A stretch of DNA of 64,000 bases from Bradyrhizobium guangdongense. GTDB taxonomy: Bacteria > Pseudomonadota > Alphaproteobacteria > Rhizobiales > Xanthobacteraceae. How positions within the stretch are numbered: the first letter of the stretch is position 1; the number at the start of each line of letters is the position of its first letter. The notes under the pieces are model-generated. The model had not been told where the DNA came from, ran no database searches, and saw nothing but the letters and a program-made list of their open reading frames with translations. The translations under genes and the position numbers were made by a program. The stretch spans positions 2,976,001 to 3,040,000 of the forward strand of contig NZ_CP030051.1 of the NCBI RefSeq assembly GCF_004114975.1. Reading direction: 5' to 3'. Shown here in pieces: positions 56,146 through 64,000 of this stretch.

Positions 56146-56652
56146 ATGGGACTGTTCACAAAAGACATCAAGACCATGAACGACCTGTTCGTGCATCAGC
56201 TCCAGGACATCTATTACGCCGAGCAGCAGCTCACCAAGGCGCTGCCGAAAATGGCAGAAAAGGCCAACGATCCGCAGTTGAAGCAGGGCTTTTTGACGCA
56301 CCTCGAGGAAACCAAGCAGCACGTCAAGCGGCTCGAGGAAGTGTTCAAGATGCACGGTGCCCAGGTGAAGGCGGTGGATTGTCCAGCGATCGACGGCATC
56401 ATCGAAGAGGCCGATGAGACCGCCGGCGACGTCGCGGACAAGGCGGTGCTCGACGCAGCGCTCATCAACGCGGCGCAAGCCGCGGAGCATTACGAGATCG
56501 TCCGTTACGGTAGCCTGATCGCCTGGGCCAAGCAGCTCGGCCGCAACGACTGCGCCACCGTGCTGGCCAAGACGCTCGAGGAAGAGAAAGCAACGGACAA
56601 GAAGCTGACGTCGCTGGCCGAAAGCAAGGTGAACCTGCGGGCGGCGAGCTAA
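56146..56652 (+). CDS. DUF892/YciF-type ferritin-like stress protein
   Basis: A 168-residue four-helix protein of the YciE/YciF family: FVHQLQDIYYAEQQLTKALPKM, HLEETKQHVKRLEEVF and QAAEHYEIVRYGSL carry the Glu/His residues of a diiron-type site. Such proteins are induced by osmotic and oxidative stress; their chemistry is unclear. ATG 56146 is preceded by AGAGGACCGG. The EcfG promoter upstream and a strong terminator downstream make it a single-gene stress unit. Confidence 0.9.
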   Translation: MGLFTKDIKTMNDLFVHQLQDIYYAEQQLTKALPKMAEKANDPQLKQGFLTHLEETKQHVKRLEEVFKMHGAQVKAVDCPAIDGIIEEADETAGDVADKAVLDAALINAAQAAEHYEIVRYGSLIAWAKQLGRNDCATVLAKTLEEEKATDKKLTSLAESKVNLRAAS

Positions 56653-56672
56653 AGGTCAGGAGATCCTCTGGA

Positions 56673-56703
56673 GACGCCGCGCATCTCGCGCGGCGTCTTT
56701 TTT
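56673..56703 (+). terminator. Intrinsic terminator after the DUF892 gene
   Basis: A 9-base stem (GACGCCGCG with CGCGGCGTC, 56673-56681 and 56689-56697) is followed by six T. It lies 20 bases past the stop. Confidence 0.9.
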
Positions 56704-56712
56704 GGGCTGGGT

Positions 56713-57936
56713 CTAGTCGGCGTGGTATTTCAGCCCGAACACCAGCGCAACGACGGCAAAGACCGCAATCGTCGTGGCGAAGACCAGGCTCGCCACGGTC
56801 GAACTGATCAGGGTCGAGAGCACGCCAATTCCGATCACCGGAAGCGCGTTGCCGAGAAAGCAGCAGATGAAATAGGCCGACACCACTTCGGCGCGACGAT
56901 CGTTGGGCGCGATCTGGTTCACGAGCTGCAGGCTGCCGCGATAGCCAAGGCCCGCCGCCACGCCGCTCGTTGCGGTTGCCGCGATCATGAGGCCGAGCGA
57001 TTCCAGGAACTGCGCCGTCACGAGCAGAACGAGGCTCGGCAACATCAGGCCGAGCGACCATAGCATTGCAGCGCGGCTCGACATCGACCGCGTCAGGGCA
57101 ATGACGAATGCAACGGCAGAAGCGAGCTCGAGGAAGATCGCGCCGGCGACCGCGTGGCTGGTGATGTGCAGCTCGCCGGCGAGCACGGTTGGCGCGAGCG
57201 CGGCGAAAAAGGCAACGAGGGACATGGCGCCGAAGCCCGTGACCGCGGGCGCGACGAATTGGGTCCGGATCGACGGCGGCACGTTAGCGCGCGGCCGCAC
57301 CGACAGCTGCGCGAGAGCCGCGAAGGGACGCCTGACGGTCTCCCGAGCGAAGGCGAGAAGGGCCGCGACCACGACCAGCACCGCGAGATAGACGATGAAC
57401 GGCGTTCGCAGAGGAAATGCGACATATTCGGCGAGCAAGCCCGCGATCAATGCGCCGACCCCTAGGCCGGTGAAGTTCGCGATCGTTGCGATCACCGTGG
57501 CGCGGGAACGGTCTTGCTCGGCGATCAGTTCCGCCAGCCATGCGGTGCCAGTTCCGGCGCCGATCCCGATCGCAAGACCGCTGAGCACCCGCGCGATGTA
57601 GAGCGAGGCGATCCCGTGCGCGAACAGGAAAACGAAGGCGCCCACGATGGCGATGCCGATCGCAATGACCGCAGTGCGCCGCCGCCCGACTTGATCGGAC
57701 ATCCGGCCGAATATCAGGAGCGCGGTCAGATTTCCGACGACGTAGACGGCATAGATCAGAGTCAACGTGATCTGGGAGAAACCCAGCTGCTGCATGTAGA
57801 CAATGTAGAGCGGGGTTGCGACCGTACTGCCGGCGAACAGCGCGCCGATCATGCTCGCGACGGCAATGATGGTTGCCGTCCTGCCGAACTCTGATCTTGC
57901 GATTGACGGAACTGAAGTGTTGCCAGCTCTTGCCAT
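56713..57936 (-). CDS. MFS transporter, DHA1-like
   Basis: A 407-residue protein with about 12 helices and the MFS loop motif GRMSDQVGRRR between helices 2 and 3, RVLSGLAIGIGAGTGTAWLAEL in helix 4 region. It resembles sugar/drug antiporters of the MFS_1 family. Substrate is unknown. ATG 57936 starts a normal cytosolic N-terminus; the frame extends to 58023 but the extra residues look non-coding. Divergent from the DHA2-type transporter. Confidence 0.82.
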   Translation of the reverse strand: MARAGNTSVPSIARSEFGRTATIIAVASMIGALFAGSTVATPLYIVYMQQLGFSQITLTLIYAVYVVGNLTALLIFGRMSDQVGRRRTAVIAIGIAIVGAFVFLFAHGIASLYIARVLSGLAIGIGAGTGTAWLAELIAEQDRSRATVIATIANFTGLGVGALIAGLLAEYVAFPLRTPFIVYLAVLVVVAALLAFARETVRRPFAALAQLSVRPRANVPPSIRTQFVAPAVTGFGAMSLVAFFAALAPTVLAGELHITSHAVAGAIFLELASAVAFVIALTRSMSSRAAMLWSLGLMLPSLVLLVTAQFLESLGLMIAATATSGVAAGLGYRGSLQLVNQIAPNDRRAEVVSAYFICCFLGNALPVIGIGVLSTLISSTVASLVFATTIAVFAVVALVFGLKYHAD

Positions 57937-58162
57937 GACTTCGCTGCCTTGAAGAGAACTAACGGGCTCAACACCGGGGAATCCGACGCCGTTCCCATGC
58001 CTCCATGCGGACGGGGCTTGCATGGCAAGCAGAACGAGAGACGTCGATGCTTTTCCATCCGAGGATATATTTCCACCCGCGATGATGCTTCGATCGCGGA
58101 CGAAGCATGATCCCGCAACGAAAGCCTAGCAGTGGCGTTCACCCGCAAACAGGAGGTGGACC

Positions 58163-59563
58163 ATGCCGGCAGATTTTCTTCAGCTGCAATCCTTTCCGAA
58201 CGGGTGGAGCGCGCCAGGCGCACGAACTGCAACCTCGCTCACGCTGGCTGCGATGAGCCTCGGCTATGGCGTGGTGCAGCTCGACGTCACCATCGTCAAC
58301 ACTGCGCTCGAGACGATGGGCAGGACGCTGGGCGGCGGCGTTGCCGGATTGCAATGGGTGGTGAGTGCCTACACCATCGCTTTCGCCGCCTTCATCCTGA
58401 CCGCCGGCGCACTCGGCGACCGCATCGGCGCCAAGCGAATCTTCATGGCGGGATTTGCGATCTTCACCGCGGCCTCACTGGCGTGCGCGCTTTCGCCCAA
58501 TGCGATCGTGCTGATCGGCGCGCGGCTGGTTCAGGGGCTGGCGGCGGCGATCCTGGTGCCGAATTCGCTGGCACTGCTGAACCACGCCTATACCGACGAT
58601 CGAGCGCGCGGCCGTGCCGTCGCGGTCTGGGCCGCCGGTGCGAGCCTGGCGCTGACTGCCGGCCCCTTCGTCGGCGGTGCGCTGATCACGCTGGTCGGCT
58701 GGCGCGCGATCTTCCTGGTCAACCTTCCAATCGGCCTCGCCGGTCTGTGGCTGAGTTGGCGCTACGCCAGCGAGACCACGCGGGCGCGCTCGCGGGAGAT
58801 CGATCTGCCCGGCCAGCTTGCCGCGATCGGCGCGCTCGGCTCGCTTGCCGGGGCGATCATCGAGGCCGGCGCGCTTGGCTGGGGCCATCCAGCCGTGATC
58901 GCGGCATTCGTGGCCTCGGCAGTGCTTGCGGCGCTGTTTGTCTCGCGGGAGAGCCGCACGAGGCATCCGATGCTTCCGCTGGGCTTGTTCAGGCACCGGC
59001 TGTTTACGCTCACCACGATCGTCGGTCTGCTCGTGAATGTCGCCATCTACGGCCTGATCTTCGTACTCAGCCTGTACTTCCAGCGGATCAATGGCCTGTC
59101 GGCCTGGTGGACCGGGCTCGCTTTCGTGCCGATGATGGGCGCGGTGCTGCCGGTCAATTTGCTGGCGCCGCGGCTCGCCGAACGTATTGGTCCGTGCCCG
59201 ACCATCGTCGTCGGCGCCTGCATTTCCGCGCTCGGCTGCCTTGGCCTCGTCTGGATCAAGGCCGGGACGAGCTATTGGGCGATGTTTGCTCAGCTGATCG
59301 CGATCAGCGGCGGGCTTGGCCTCCTGGTGCCGCCGTTGACTTCGACCTTGCTCGGCAGCGTCGAGAAGGCGCGCTCCGGTATCGCCGCCGGCGTCCTCAA
59401 TGCGACGCGACAGACGGGGAGTGTCCTTGGGGTCGCTCTGTTCGGCTCGCTGATTGCCTCCGACCACACCTTCATGGCCGGTCTTCAGCAGTCGCTCATC
59501 ATATCGGCGGCCGTGCTGCTGATTGCGGCTGCCGTGATCGGCTTCGGCGCGAGGACGGCCTGA
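58163..59563 (+). CDS. MFS transporter, DHA2 (EmrB/QacA-like)
   Basis: A 466-residue protein with about 14 helices. VTIVNTALETMG in helix 1 is the DHA2 motif D1, GDRIGAKR follows, and GPFVGGALITLVGWRAIFLVNLPIG is the helix 5-6 antiporter motif. It likely exports drugs or metabolites with proton exchange. AGGAGG lies upstream of ATG 58163. No membrane-fusion partner gene is beside it, so it may work alone. Confidence 0.87.
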   Translation: MPADFLQLQSFPNGWSAPGARTATSLTLAAMSLGYGVVQLDVTIVNTALETMGRTLGGGVAGLQWVVSAYTIAFAAFILTAGALGDRIGAKRIFMAGFAIFTAASLACALSPNAIVLIGARLVQGLAAAILVPNSLALLNHAYTDDRARGRAVAVWAAGASLALTAGPFVGGALITLVGWRAIFLVNLPIGLAGLWLSWRYASETTRARSREIDLPGQLAAIGALGSLAGAIIEAGALGWGHPAVIAAFVASAVLAALFVSRESRTRHPMLPLGLFRHRLFTLTTIVGLLVNVAIYGLIFVLSLYFQRINGLSAWWTGLAFVPMMGAVLPVNLLAPRLAERIGPCPTIVVGACISALGCLGLVWIKAGTSYWAMFAQLIAISGGLGLLVPPLTSTLLGSVEKARSGIAAGVLNATRQTGSVLGVALFGSLIASDHTFMAGLQQSLIISAAVLLIAAAVIGFGARTA

Positions 59564-59567
59564 CCGG

Positions 59568-60002
59568 CTAGCTGCGGCGCAGCGCGAAATGCGCGCCGCA
59601 GAACGCCATCACGGCGCCGAGACACAGCGCGGCGAGTCCTGCCAGCACGCCGGATACGGTCGGGATCGGGCTCGGCGCCGAGGCGGCCTGTCCGGCACCC
59701 GCGAGCAGGAGCACGCCGACCGCGATCAGGAACTGGCGCATCCGTTGCGGGATCTGGCCGGAGACGGCGCTTTGCATCAACGTCGCGGTGAAATAGCCGC
59801 CGGAGAATCCGACCGTCGCGATCAGCCACCACGCGATCGCCGCGCCCGTCGGCACGAACTCGCGCGTATCGGCGCGCCAGAGGCCCCCGAGGTCGAGCCC
59901 GTAGCGCGCGCCCAGCATGTGCACCGCGAGCGCGAGCAGCACGCCCGCGATCATGGCGGCGCCGAGAATCAGGCGGCGCGGAAAATAGATCGTCTCAGCC
60001 AT
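59568..60002 (-). CDS. Small integral membrane protein of unknown function
   Basis: A 144-residue protein with four predicted membrane helices (about 10-30, 48-68, 82-100, 112-135). I cannot assign a family. It lies five bases from the end of the convergent DHA2 transporter gene and starts back-to-back with the next gene. ATG 60002 gives a sensible N-terminus (MAETIYFPRRL). Confidence 0.65.
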   Translation of the reverse strand: MAETIYFPRRLILGAAMIAGVLLALAVHMLGARYGLDLGGLWRADTREFVPTGAAIAWWLIATVGFSGGYFTATLMQSAVSGQIPQRMRQFLIAVGVLLLAGAGQAASAPSPIPTVSGVLAGLAALCLGAVMAFCGAHFALRRS

Positions 60003-60058
60003 GCCTCGCTTGTAGGATGGGGAAGGGCGATCGCGCAAGCAGATCGCAGACGGGATCG

Positions 60059-60655
60059 ATGATCGAGATGCAGGTTTTGGACGGGCAGAGCGGATCGGTC
60101 ACGAGCTACGCCTACAAGGCGTCGCTGATCCGCTCGGCGCATCGCTTCGAGCTGACCGACGAAGGATTATCCTGGCACATCGCCGGCCGCTCGGGCGTCT
60201 GGCGCTACGACGAGATCGGTGCAATCAGGCTATCGTTCCGTCCGGTCTCGATGCAGCAGCATCGTTTTCGCGCGGACATCAGCCACATCAAGGGCGGCCG
60301 CATCGCGATCCTGTCGACGAGCTGGCAGACCGCAGCGTTGATGGCGCCGCAGAACAATGGCTTTCGGCAGTTCATCGTCGAGCTGCACGCGCGGATGGCC
60401 ATGTCAGGCAGTCGGGCCGAGCTGACCGCCGGGCTCGGCGGCAGGACCTATGCGGCCGTGCTGGCGTTCATGGCGATGCTGGCGGCGGCGATGGCCGCGC
60501 TTCTGATCCGCGCGCTCCTGATCGGCGAATTCGCCGGCGTGCTGTTCATCCTCGGCTTTGCCGCGCTGTTCGCCTGGCAGGTCGGCGGCTTCATCCGCCG
60601 CAACCGGCCGCGGCGCTACAGTTTTGATCAGCTGCCGCGGTCCTTGCTCCCGTAG
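60059..60655 (+). CDS. Membrane protein of unknown function
   Basis: A 198-residue protein. The first 120 residues look like a small beta-rich domain (LIRSAHRFELTDEGLSWHI...RYDEIGAIRLSF), resembling a PH-like fold, followed by two membrane helices (about 135-157 and 160-180) and a basic tail. Function unknown. Convergent with the MocR gene, whose stop is three bases away. Confidence 0.65.
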   Translation: MIEMQVLDGQSGSVTSYAYKASLIRSAHRFELTDEGLSWHIAGRSGVWRYDEIGAIRLSFRPVSMQQHRFRADISHIKGGRIAILSTSWQTAALMAPQNNGFRQFIVELHARMAMSGSRAELTAGLGGRTYAAVLAFMAMLAAAMAALLIRALLIGEFAGVLFILGFAALFAWQVGGFIRRNRPRRYSFDQLPRSLLP

Positions 60656-60657
60656 CG

Positions 60658-62001
60658 CTATTCCGTCGAGTCGAAATCTTCCTCCTTGGTGCCGAGCAGC
60701 GAGACGATGGTGCGCAGGCCGGAATCGAGCTGCTCGAATGAGGGCGGGGCGAGCGCGAGGCGCACCGCGTTCGGGGCATGGCCATGCGCGACCGCAAAGG
60801 TCGAGGACGGCGTCAGTGCGATGCCGCGCCTTGCGGCCGCAGCAACGAAGGTCTGCGAGCGCCAATGCGGCGGCAGCGTCAGCCAGAGATGATAGGAGCG
60901 CGCATCGGCTGCGATCTGGTAGCCGGCGAGCAGCCGCGCCGCGGTCTGCTGGCGGCGGGCGGCGTCGATGCGCTTCAGCCGCGTCAGCTCGGCGACGGTG
61001 CCGTCGGCCATCAACCGCTGTCCGGCGGCGAGCGCGTGGCCGGAGGCGATCCAGCCGCCGGTGCGGACCGCGCTCATCACGCTTTCACGCAAACGAGGCG
61101 GCGCGACGAGAATGCCGAGCGCAAGTCCTGGCGCGACCTTCTTGGAGAGGCTATCGAGCACTATGCAGCGGTCGGGCCCGAGCGCGGCCAGCGGCGTATC
61201 GTCGGCGAGGAAGCCGTAGACGGCGTCCTCGATGATGGTGAGGTCGAGCTTCTCGGCAACGCGCATGAGGTCGGCGCGCCGTGCCGCGTTCATGGTGACG
61301 CCAAGCGGATTCTGGATGATCGGCTGGAGATACAGGGCCGACAGATGTGCTTCGCGATGTGCCTTCTGAATTGCGTCGGGCCGCGCGCCATGTTCGTCCA
61401 TCGGGATCGGCACCAGCGTGATGCCGAGCCGCGCGGCGATGCTCTTGACGTAAGGGTAGGTGAGGGCCTCGACGCCGCAGCGGCCGCCGGTCGGAACGAG
61501 CGCTGCGAGCGCCGCTGCGAGCGATTGCTTGCCGTTCGCGGTGAACACGATCTGCTCGGCCTGGGGCGCGAAATCCTTGCGCGCGAGATAGGCCGCGGCG
61601 GCATTGCGCGCGCTCTTGGTGCCGGTACTGGTAGAGGTGCGCAGCACGGCTTCGAGCGCATCGACCCGCTCGAGCCCGGCGAGGCTCCTGGCGATCATCG
61701 CCCATTGCTGCGGCAGCAGGGGATAATTGACCTCGAAATCGATGCGCGCGTCGCGCGGCTCGGTGATCGTCTCGACTTGGCGCTTGATGTCGCCGGAAAT
61801 GAAAGTCCCGCGGCCGACCTCGCCGACCACGAGCCCACGGCGCAATAGCTCCGTGTAAACACGGCTGGCGGTCGAAACCGCAATGCCGCGGTCATAGGCA
61901 AAATTGCGCTGCGGCGGCAGCCGGTCGCCGGGTCTTAACGTGCCCTTAGCGATATCTGCGGCAATGGCATCCGCAAGCTTCACGTACTCGAACTTGGACA
62001 T
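60658..62001 (-). CDS. MocR-type regulator (GntR helix-turn-helix fused to aminotransferase fold)
   Basis: A 447-residue protein. Residues about 8-72 form a GntR winged helix (GTLRPGDRLPPQRNFAYDRGIAVSTASRVYTELLRRGLV); about 110-440 form a fold-type I aminotransferase with Asp in EDAVYGFL and PLP Lys in DSLSKKVAPG. MocR proteins use PLP as a sensor and often control vitamin B6, GABA, taurine or drug-efflux genes. ATG 62001 is used. The promoter region holds repeats that could be its own operator. Its targets may be the DUF1127 gene across the gap or the upstream transporters; not shown. Confidence 0.88.
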   Translation of the reverse strand: MSKFEYVKLADAIAADIAKGTLRPGDRLPPQRNFAYDRGIAVSTASRVYTELLRRGLVVGEVGRGTFISGDIKRQVETITEPRDARIDFEVNYPLLPQQWAMIARSLAGLERVDALEAVLRTSTSTGTKSARNAAAAYLARKDFAPQAEQIVFTANGKQSLAAALAALVPTGGRCGVEALTYPYVKSIAARLGITLVPIPMDEHGARPDAIQKAHREAHLSALYLQPIIQNPLGVTMNAARRADLMRVAEKLDLTIIEDAVYGFLADDTPLAALGPDRCIVLDSLSKKVAPGLALGILVAPPRLRESVMSAVRTGGWIASGHALAAGQRLMADGTVAELTRLKRIDAARRQQTAARLLAGYQIAADARSYHLWLTLPPHWRSQTFVAAAARRGIALTPSSTFAVAHGHAPNAVRLALAPPSFEQLDSGLRTIVSLLGTKEEDFDSTE

Positions 62002-62002
62002 T

Positions 62003-62041
62003 ATTGCACCGAGAGCAATGTTTTCCTTGCTCCGAGCAATG
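62003..62041. promoter_or_regulatory. Candidate operator with paired GCAAT repeats
   Basis: Two inverted repeats stand side by side: ATTGC-N7-GCAAT (62003-62019) and TTGCT-N3-AGCAA (62027-62039). The words CGAGAGCAAT and CGAGCAAT also form direct repeats, and GAGAGCAAT occurs again at about 62092. They lie directly upstream of the MocR start and before the divergent DUF1127 gene. Autoregulation by the MocR protein is a reasonable inference. Confidence 0.45.
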
Positions 62042-62187
62042 TACTGGAGCATCTAAGTTCCATCAAGTTCCGCGATTGAGCCGAGGTGAGCGAGAGCAAT
62101 CCGACGGCAAAATGGGGCGCAGATGCTTTCCGCATTTGCGCCACCGCATCTGCTTCGCCGCGCGGGACACAAGGCCGGAGAAAAAAC

Positions 62188-62424
62188 ATGACCACGATCT
62201 CGCAAACTGCAGGGCGTAGTTTACGCCCATCCTCGTCGAGCGGATTTTTTGCCACGCTTGCTGGCGCCGCCTATGCCCTGTTCGATCGCCTGCAGCGCCG
62301 CACCGCCGTCAAGACGCTGAACGAGCTCGACGACCGCGCCTTGCGCGACATCGGGATCACCCGCAGCCAGATCGAGGACGCTGTTTACGGGCAGTTCAAG
62401 GCCGAGCTAACGCGGTATCTGTGA
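62188..62424 (+). CDS. DUF1127-family small protein
   Basis: A 78-residue protein with the C-terminal DUF1127 motif LNELDDRALRDIGITRSQIE (residues about 45-64), preceded by a helix. DUF1127 proteins are common small basic proteins in alphaproteobacteria, tied to phosphate, RNA and stress physiology in some species. CGGAG stands before ATG 62188. It is divergent from the MocR gene with about 190 bases between. Confidence 0.85.
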   Translation: MTTISQTAGRSLRPSSSSGFFATLAGAAYALFDRLQRRTAVKTLNELDDRALRDIGITRSQIEDAVYGQFKAELTRYL

Positions 62425-62426
62425 GC

Positions 62427-62486
62427 GCTGGGTCCCGCCTCTGTAGCGCAGCGTCGAGAGACGCTGCGGTACGTCCGGGGCACGAG
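62427..62486. repeat. Remnant of the 13.9-kb palindromic repeat family
   Basis: GCTGGGTCCCGCCTCTGTAG through GTCCGGGGCACGAG resembles, in inverse orientation, the copies at 13866-14004. It follows the DUF1127 stop directly. Confidence 0.5.
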
Positions 62487-62556
62487 CGCGGAGATTCCGC
62501 GTACCGCTGTTTCCACACGGTCATTGCGGCGGTCGAGAGCTCGAACCTCCACGCGA

Positions 62557-63018
62557 CTAGGCCAATGCGGGCTGGCCCCACACGCTGCCGTAAGCTCGAT
62601 CGTCATCGGAGCGGTCAGGCCTGCGGCGAGGCTGCGTTGGCGCGCTACGCTGTCGCCGATGCCTGATATCCAGGCGCTGCATTCGGGCGGTGATACTGCC
62701 GGCAAACGCCGCCATCCGCGTCGTTGCCTGTTTGACGACGAACAGGATCGTGCTGATGCGGCTGAGCACGCCCATCAGGATCAGCACCGAGAAGATGTCG
62801 ATATAAGCGAGGAAATCGCCAACCAGCATCAGCTCCGGCGGAATTGGAATCCTGTGGTAGTAAGCGAGCACGATGATCACGACAGGGACGAAGGCGATGA
62901 CCTTCCGCACCGTCAGCCGGTCGAGCAGCGCGGCCAGTTGGACGACCAGCACCTCCCATAGCGCGTCACCGATTGCGAGTGGGACCTCGTAGGTCCATCT
63001 GCGCCACCATTGCTTCAC
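62557..63018 (-). CDS. Small membrane protein of unknown function
   Basis: A 153-residue protein with two predicted membrane helices (about 38-55 and 64-98 region) and an Arg-rich C-terminal tail that may be unstructured. GTG 63018 has GGAG 8 bases upstream. It lies 15 bases after the universal stress protein gene on the same strand and may be in one transcript with it. No family is recognised. Confidence 0.6.
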   Translation of the reverse strand: MKQWWRRWTYEVPLAIGDALWEVLVVQLAALLDRLTVRKVIAFVPVVIIVLAYYHRIPIPPELMLVGDFLAYIDIFSVLILMGVLSRISTILFVVKQATTRMAAFAGSITARMQRLDIRHRRQRSAPTQPRRRPDRSDDDRAYGSVWGQPALA

Positions 63019-63033
63019 GACATTGCTCCGAGG

Positions 63034-63459
63034 TTAGTGCCGCACCACCAGCACAGAACATTTGGCGTAGCGCACCACATGGCCGGCATTGGATCCGAGG
63101 AAATAGGTCCGCATCGCCGGCCGGTGCGAGGTCATGACGATCAGGTCGGCCTTCATGTGCGCGGCTTCCTCGAGGATCTCGTGATAGATGCCGCCCTGCC
63201 GCACCACGCTGGAGATGTGAGCGGCGTCGATGCCGGATTCGCGCGCGACGATGGCGAGCGCCTCCTCGGAAGTCTGGCGCTGCTGTTCGTCGAAATCGGC
63301 CGGGACATATTCGGCCAGCATGACCGGCGTCATCGGCAGCACGTTGAGCAGCCGGATCGATCCGCCCCAGTTCTGGGAGAGCGTTGCTGCGGTTTCGATC
63401 GCCGGCTTCGCCAGATCGGTGTCGGCGAGGTCGATGGGCACGAGGATGGACTTGAACAT
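63034..63459 (-). CDS. Universal stress protein (UspA family)
   Basis: A 141-residue single-domain Usp: MFKSILVPIDLADTDLA at the start, KADLIVMTSHRP in the middle and a C-terminal CSVLVVRH. The usual ATP-loop GxxG-x9-G(S/T) is not clear: after SHRP comes AMRTYFLGSNAGHVVRYAKCSV, so nucleotide binding is uncertain. GGGAGG precedes the ATG by 5 bases. Confidence 0.88.
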   Translation of the reverse strand: MFKSILVPIDLADTDLAKPAIETAATLSQNWGGSIRLLNVLPMTPVMLAEYVPADFDEQQRQTSEEALAIVARESGIDAAHISSVVRQGGIYHEILEEAAHMKADLIVMTSHRPAMRTYFLGSNAGHVVRYAKCSVLVVRH

Positions 63460-63513
63460 CTGCGCCTCCCTAATGTCCCAGCTGGATCGATCTGGAGACT
63501 GCGCCCGCGCGTC

Positions 63514-64000
63514 TTATCCCAGTCGAAGCAGCTTGGGGCTGACAAACAGCACCAGTTTGCCGCGGCGGTAGGCCACGTCGCCCCAATCCTTGACGTCAAA
63601 GTCGAGGATCGCAAGCCCCGCGGTGGGCAGATTGTCGGCGAGCGCCCTGGCGCCGGCCGGATCGCCGCTGCCCATCAGCATCAGGGCAGCCTCGTGCATG
63701 CCGGGATTGTGGCCGACCAGCAGCAACTGCGCAGGGTCGGTCAGGATCGTTGCAGTGCGAATGGTTTCGAGAATCTGCGCAGGGTCCGCGCCGTAGAGTT
63801 CCGGCAGGATCTCGACCTGGGGCGCCGCGACGCGGTCCTTCATGGCCTGCCAAGCGAGGTCCCAGGTCTGCCGGGCGCGGGCCGCATGCGACACCAGCAC
63901 GGCCTCGGGGACGGGGGGATGGCTGGCGATCCAGTTACCCATCTGTGCGGCATCCCGCTGGCCGCGCTCGTCGAGCCGGCGGTCCTGGTCACGGCCGCTC
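63514..64000 (-). CDS. SixA-like phosphohistidine phosphatase (5' cut by window end)
   Basis: The frame continues to base 64000 (upstream residues LDERGQRDAAQMGNW match the SixA N-terminal region), so the true start and the RHG motif lie outside. Visible motifs: SHAARARQTW (second catalytic region), LYGADPAQILETIR, and LLVGHNPGMHEAALML with the second catalytic His. The family removes phosphate from histidine, as in SixA acting on Hpt domains. A partial annotation at ATG 63942 would miss the N-terminal part. Confidence 0.85.
   Translation of the reverse strand, partial: SGRDQDRRLDERGQRDAAQMGNWIASHPPVPEAVLVSHAARARQTWDLAWQAMKDRVAAPQVEILPELYGADPAQILETIRTATILTDPAQLLLVGHNPGMHEAALMLMGSGDPAGARALADNLPTAGLAILDFDVKDWGDVAYRRGKLVLFVSPKLLRLG

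Overview
The window is a chromosomal segment of a high-GC alphaproteobacterium of the Hyphomicrobiales, most likely Bradyrhizobium or a close relative. The inference rests on GC-rich codon use with long antisense shadow frames, a GPR/RgsE-type polar growth protein, an EcfG-type promoter, a candidate CtrA site, a garD/gudD sugar-acid locus, and several palindromic intergenic repeat families that I associate with Bradyrhizobium genomes. I see no phage, transposase, CRISPR array, rRNA or tRNA gene.

Layout. 1-5.4 kb: the 3' part of a form II CoxL-like molybdenum hydroxylase, a cytochrome c', a gamma-family PLP enzyme, a CHRD protein, a membrane-anchored diheme cytochrome c and a stand-alone Lrp/AsnC ligand-binding domain. 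5.5-7.5 kb: a hybrid histidine kinase whose membrane domain carries all the copper/ethylene-binding positions of plant ETR1 with identical spacing. 7.8-11.7 kb: thiD, a metallophosphoesterase and glycosyltransferase pair, and a threonine dehydratase. 12-17.6 kb: a secreted caspase-like protein, an acidic protein of unknown function, an MFS transporter and a dipeptide-epimerase-like enolase. 17.8-20.6 kb: an Mla/MCE lipid-transport operon. 20.9-26.9 kb: DUF3311 plus an SSS symporter, then an SSS-fused hybrid kinase and a LuxR-type regulator. 27-33.5 kb: the 1,923-residue polar growth ring protein and a divergent Hpt protein, with a CtrA-like site between them. 33.7-38.6 kb: an adrenodoxin-type ferredoxin, a thioesterase, ferredoxin-NADP reductase and several small exported proteins. 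38.8-41.5 kb: a frameshifted AraC regulator facing an outer-membrane protein made of two tandem barrels.

41.6-49.5 kb: a complete D-glucarate/galactarate catabolic locus on the minus strand (gudP, a LysR regulator, a KDG dehydratase gene, gudD, a semialdehyde dehydrogenase gene, garD). It would convert both aldarates to 2-oxoglutarate. 49.7-55.7 kb: a frameshifted DUF1501 gene with its DUF1800 partner, an SGNH hydrolase and an LPG-synthase-like membrane protein. 56.1-64 kb: a DUF892 stress protein with an EcfG promoter, two divergent MFS exporters, a MocR regulator, a DUF1127 protein, a universal stress protein and a SixA phosphatase cut by the window end.

The points most worth attention are the predicted ethylene-type sensor kinase, the 11-mer-based repeats of the GPR homologue with a CtrA-like box next to it, the double-barrel outer-membrane protein, the EcfG promoter, and two single-site frameshifts that are either decay or sequencing error.
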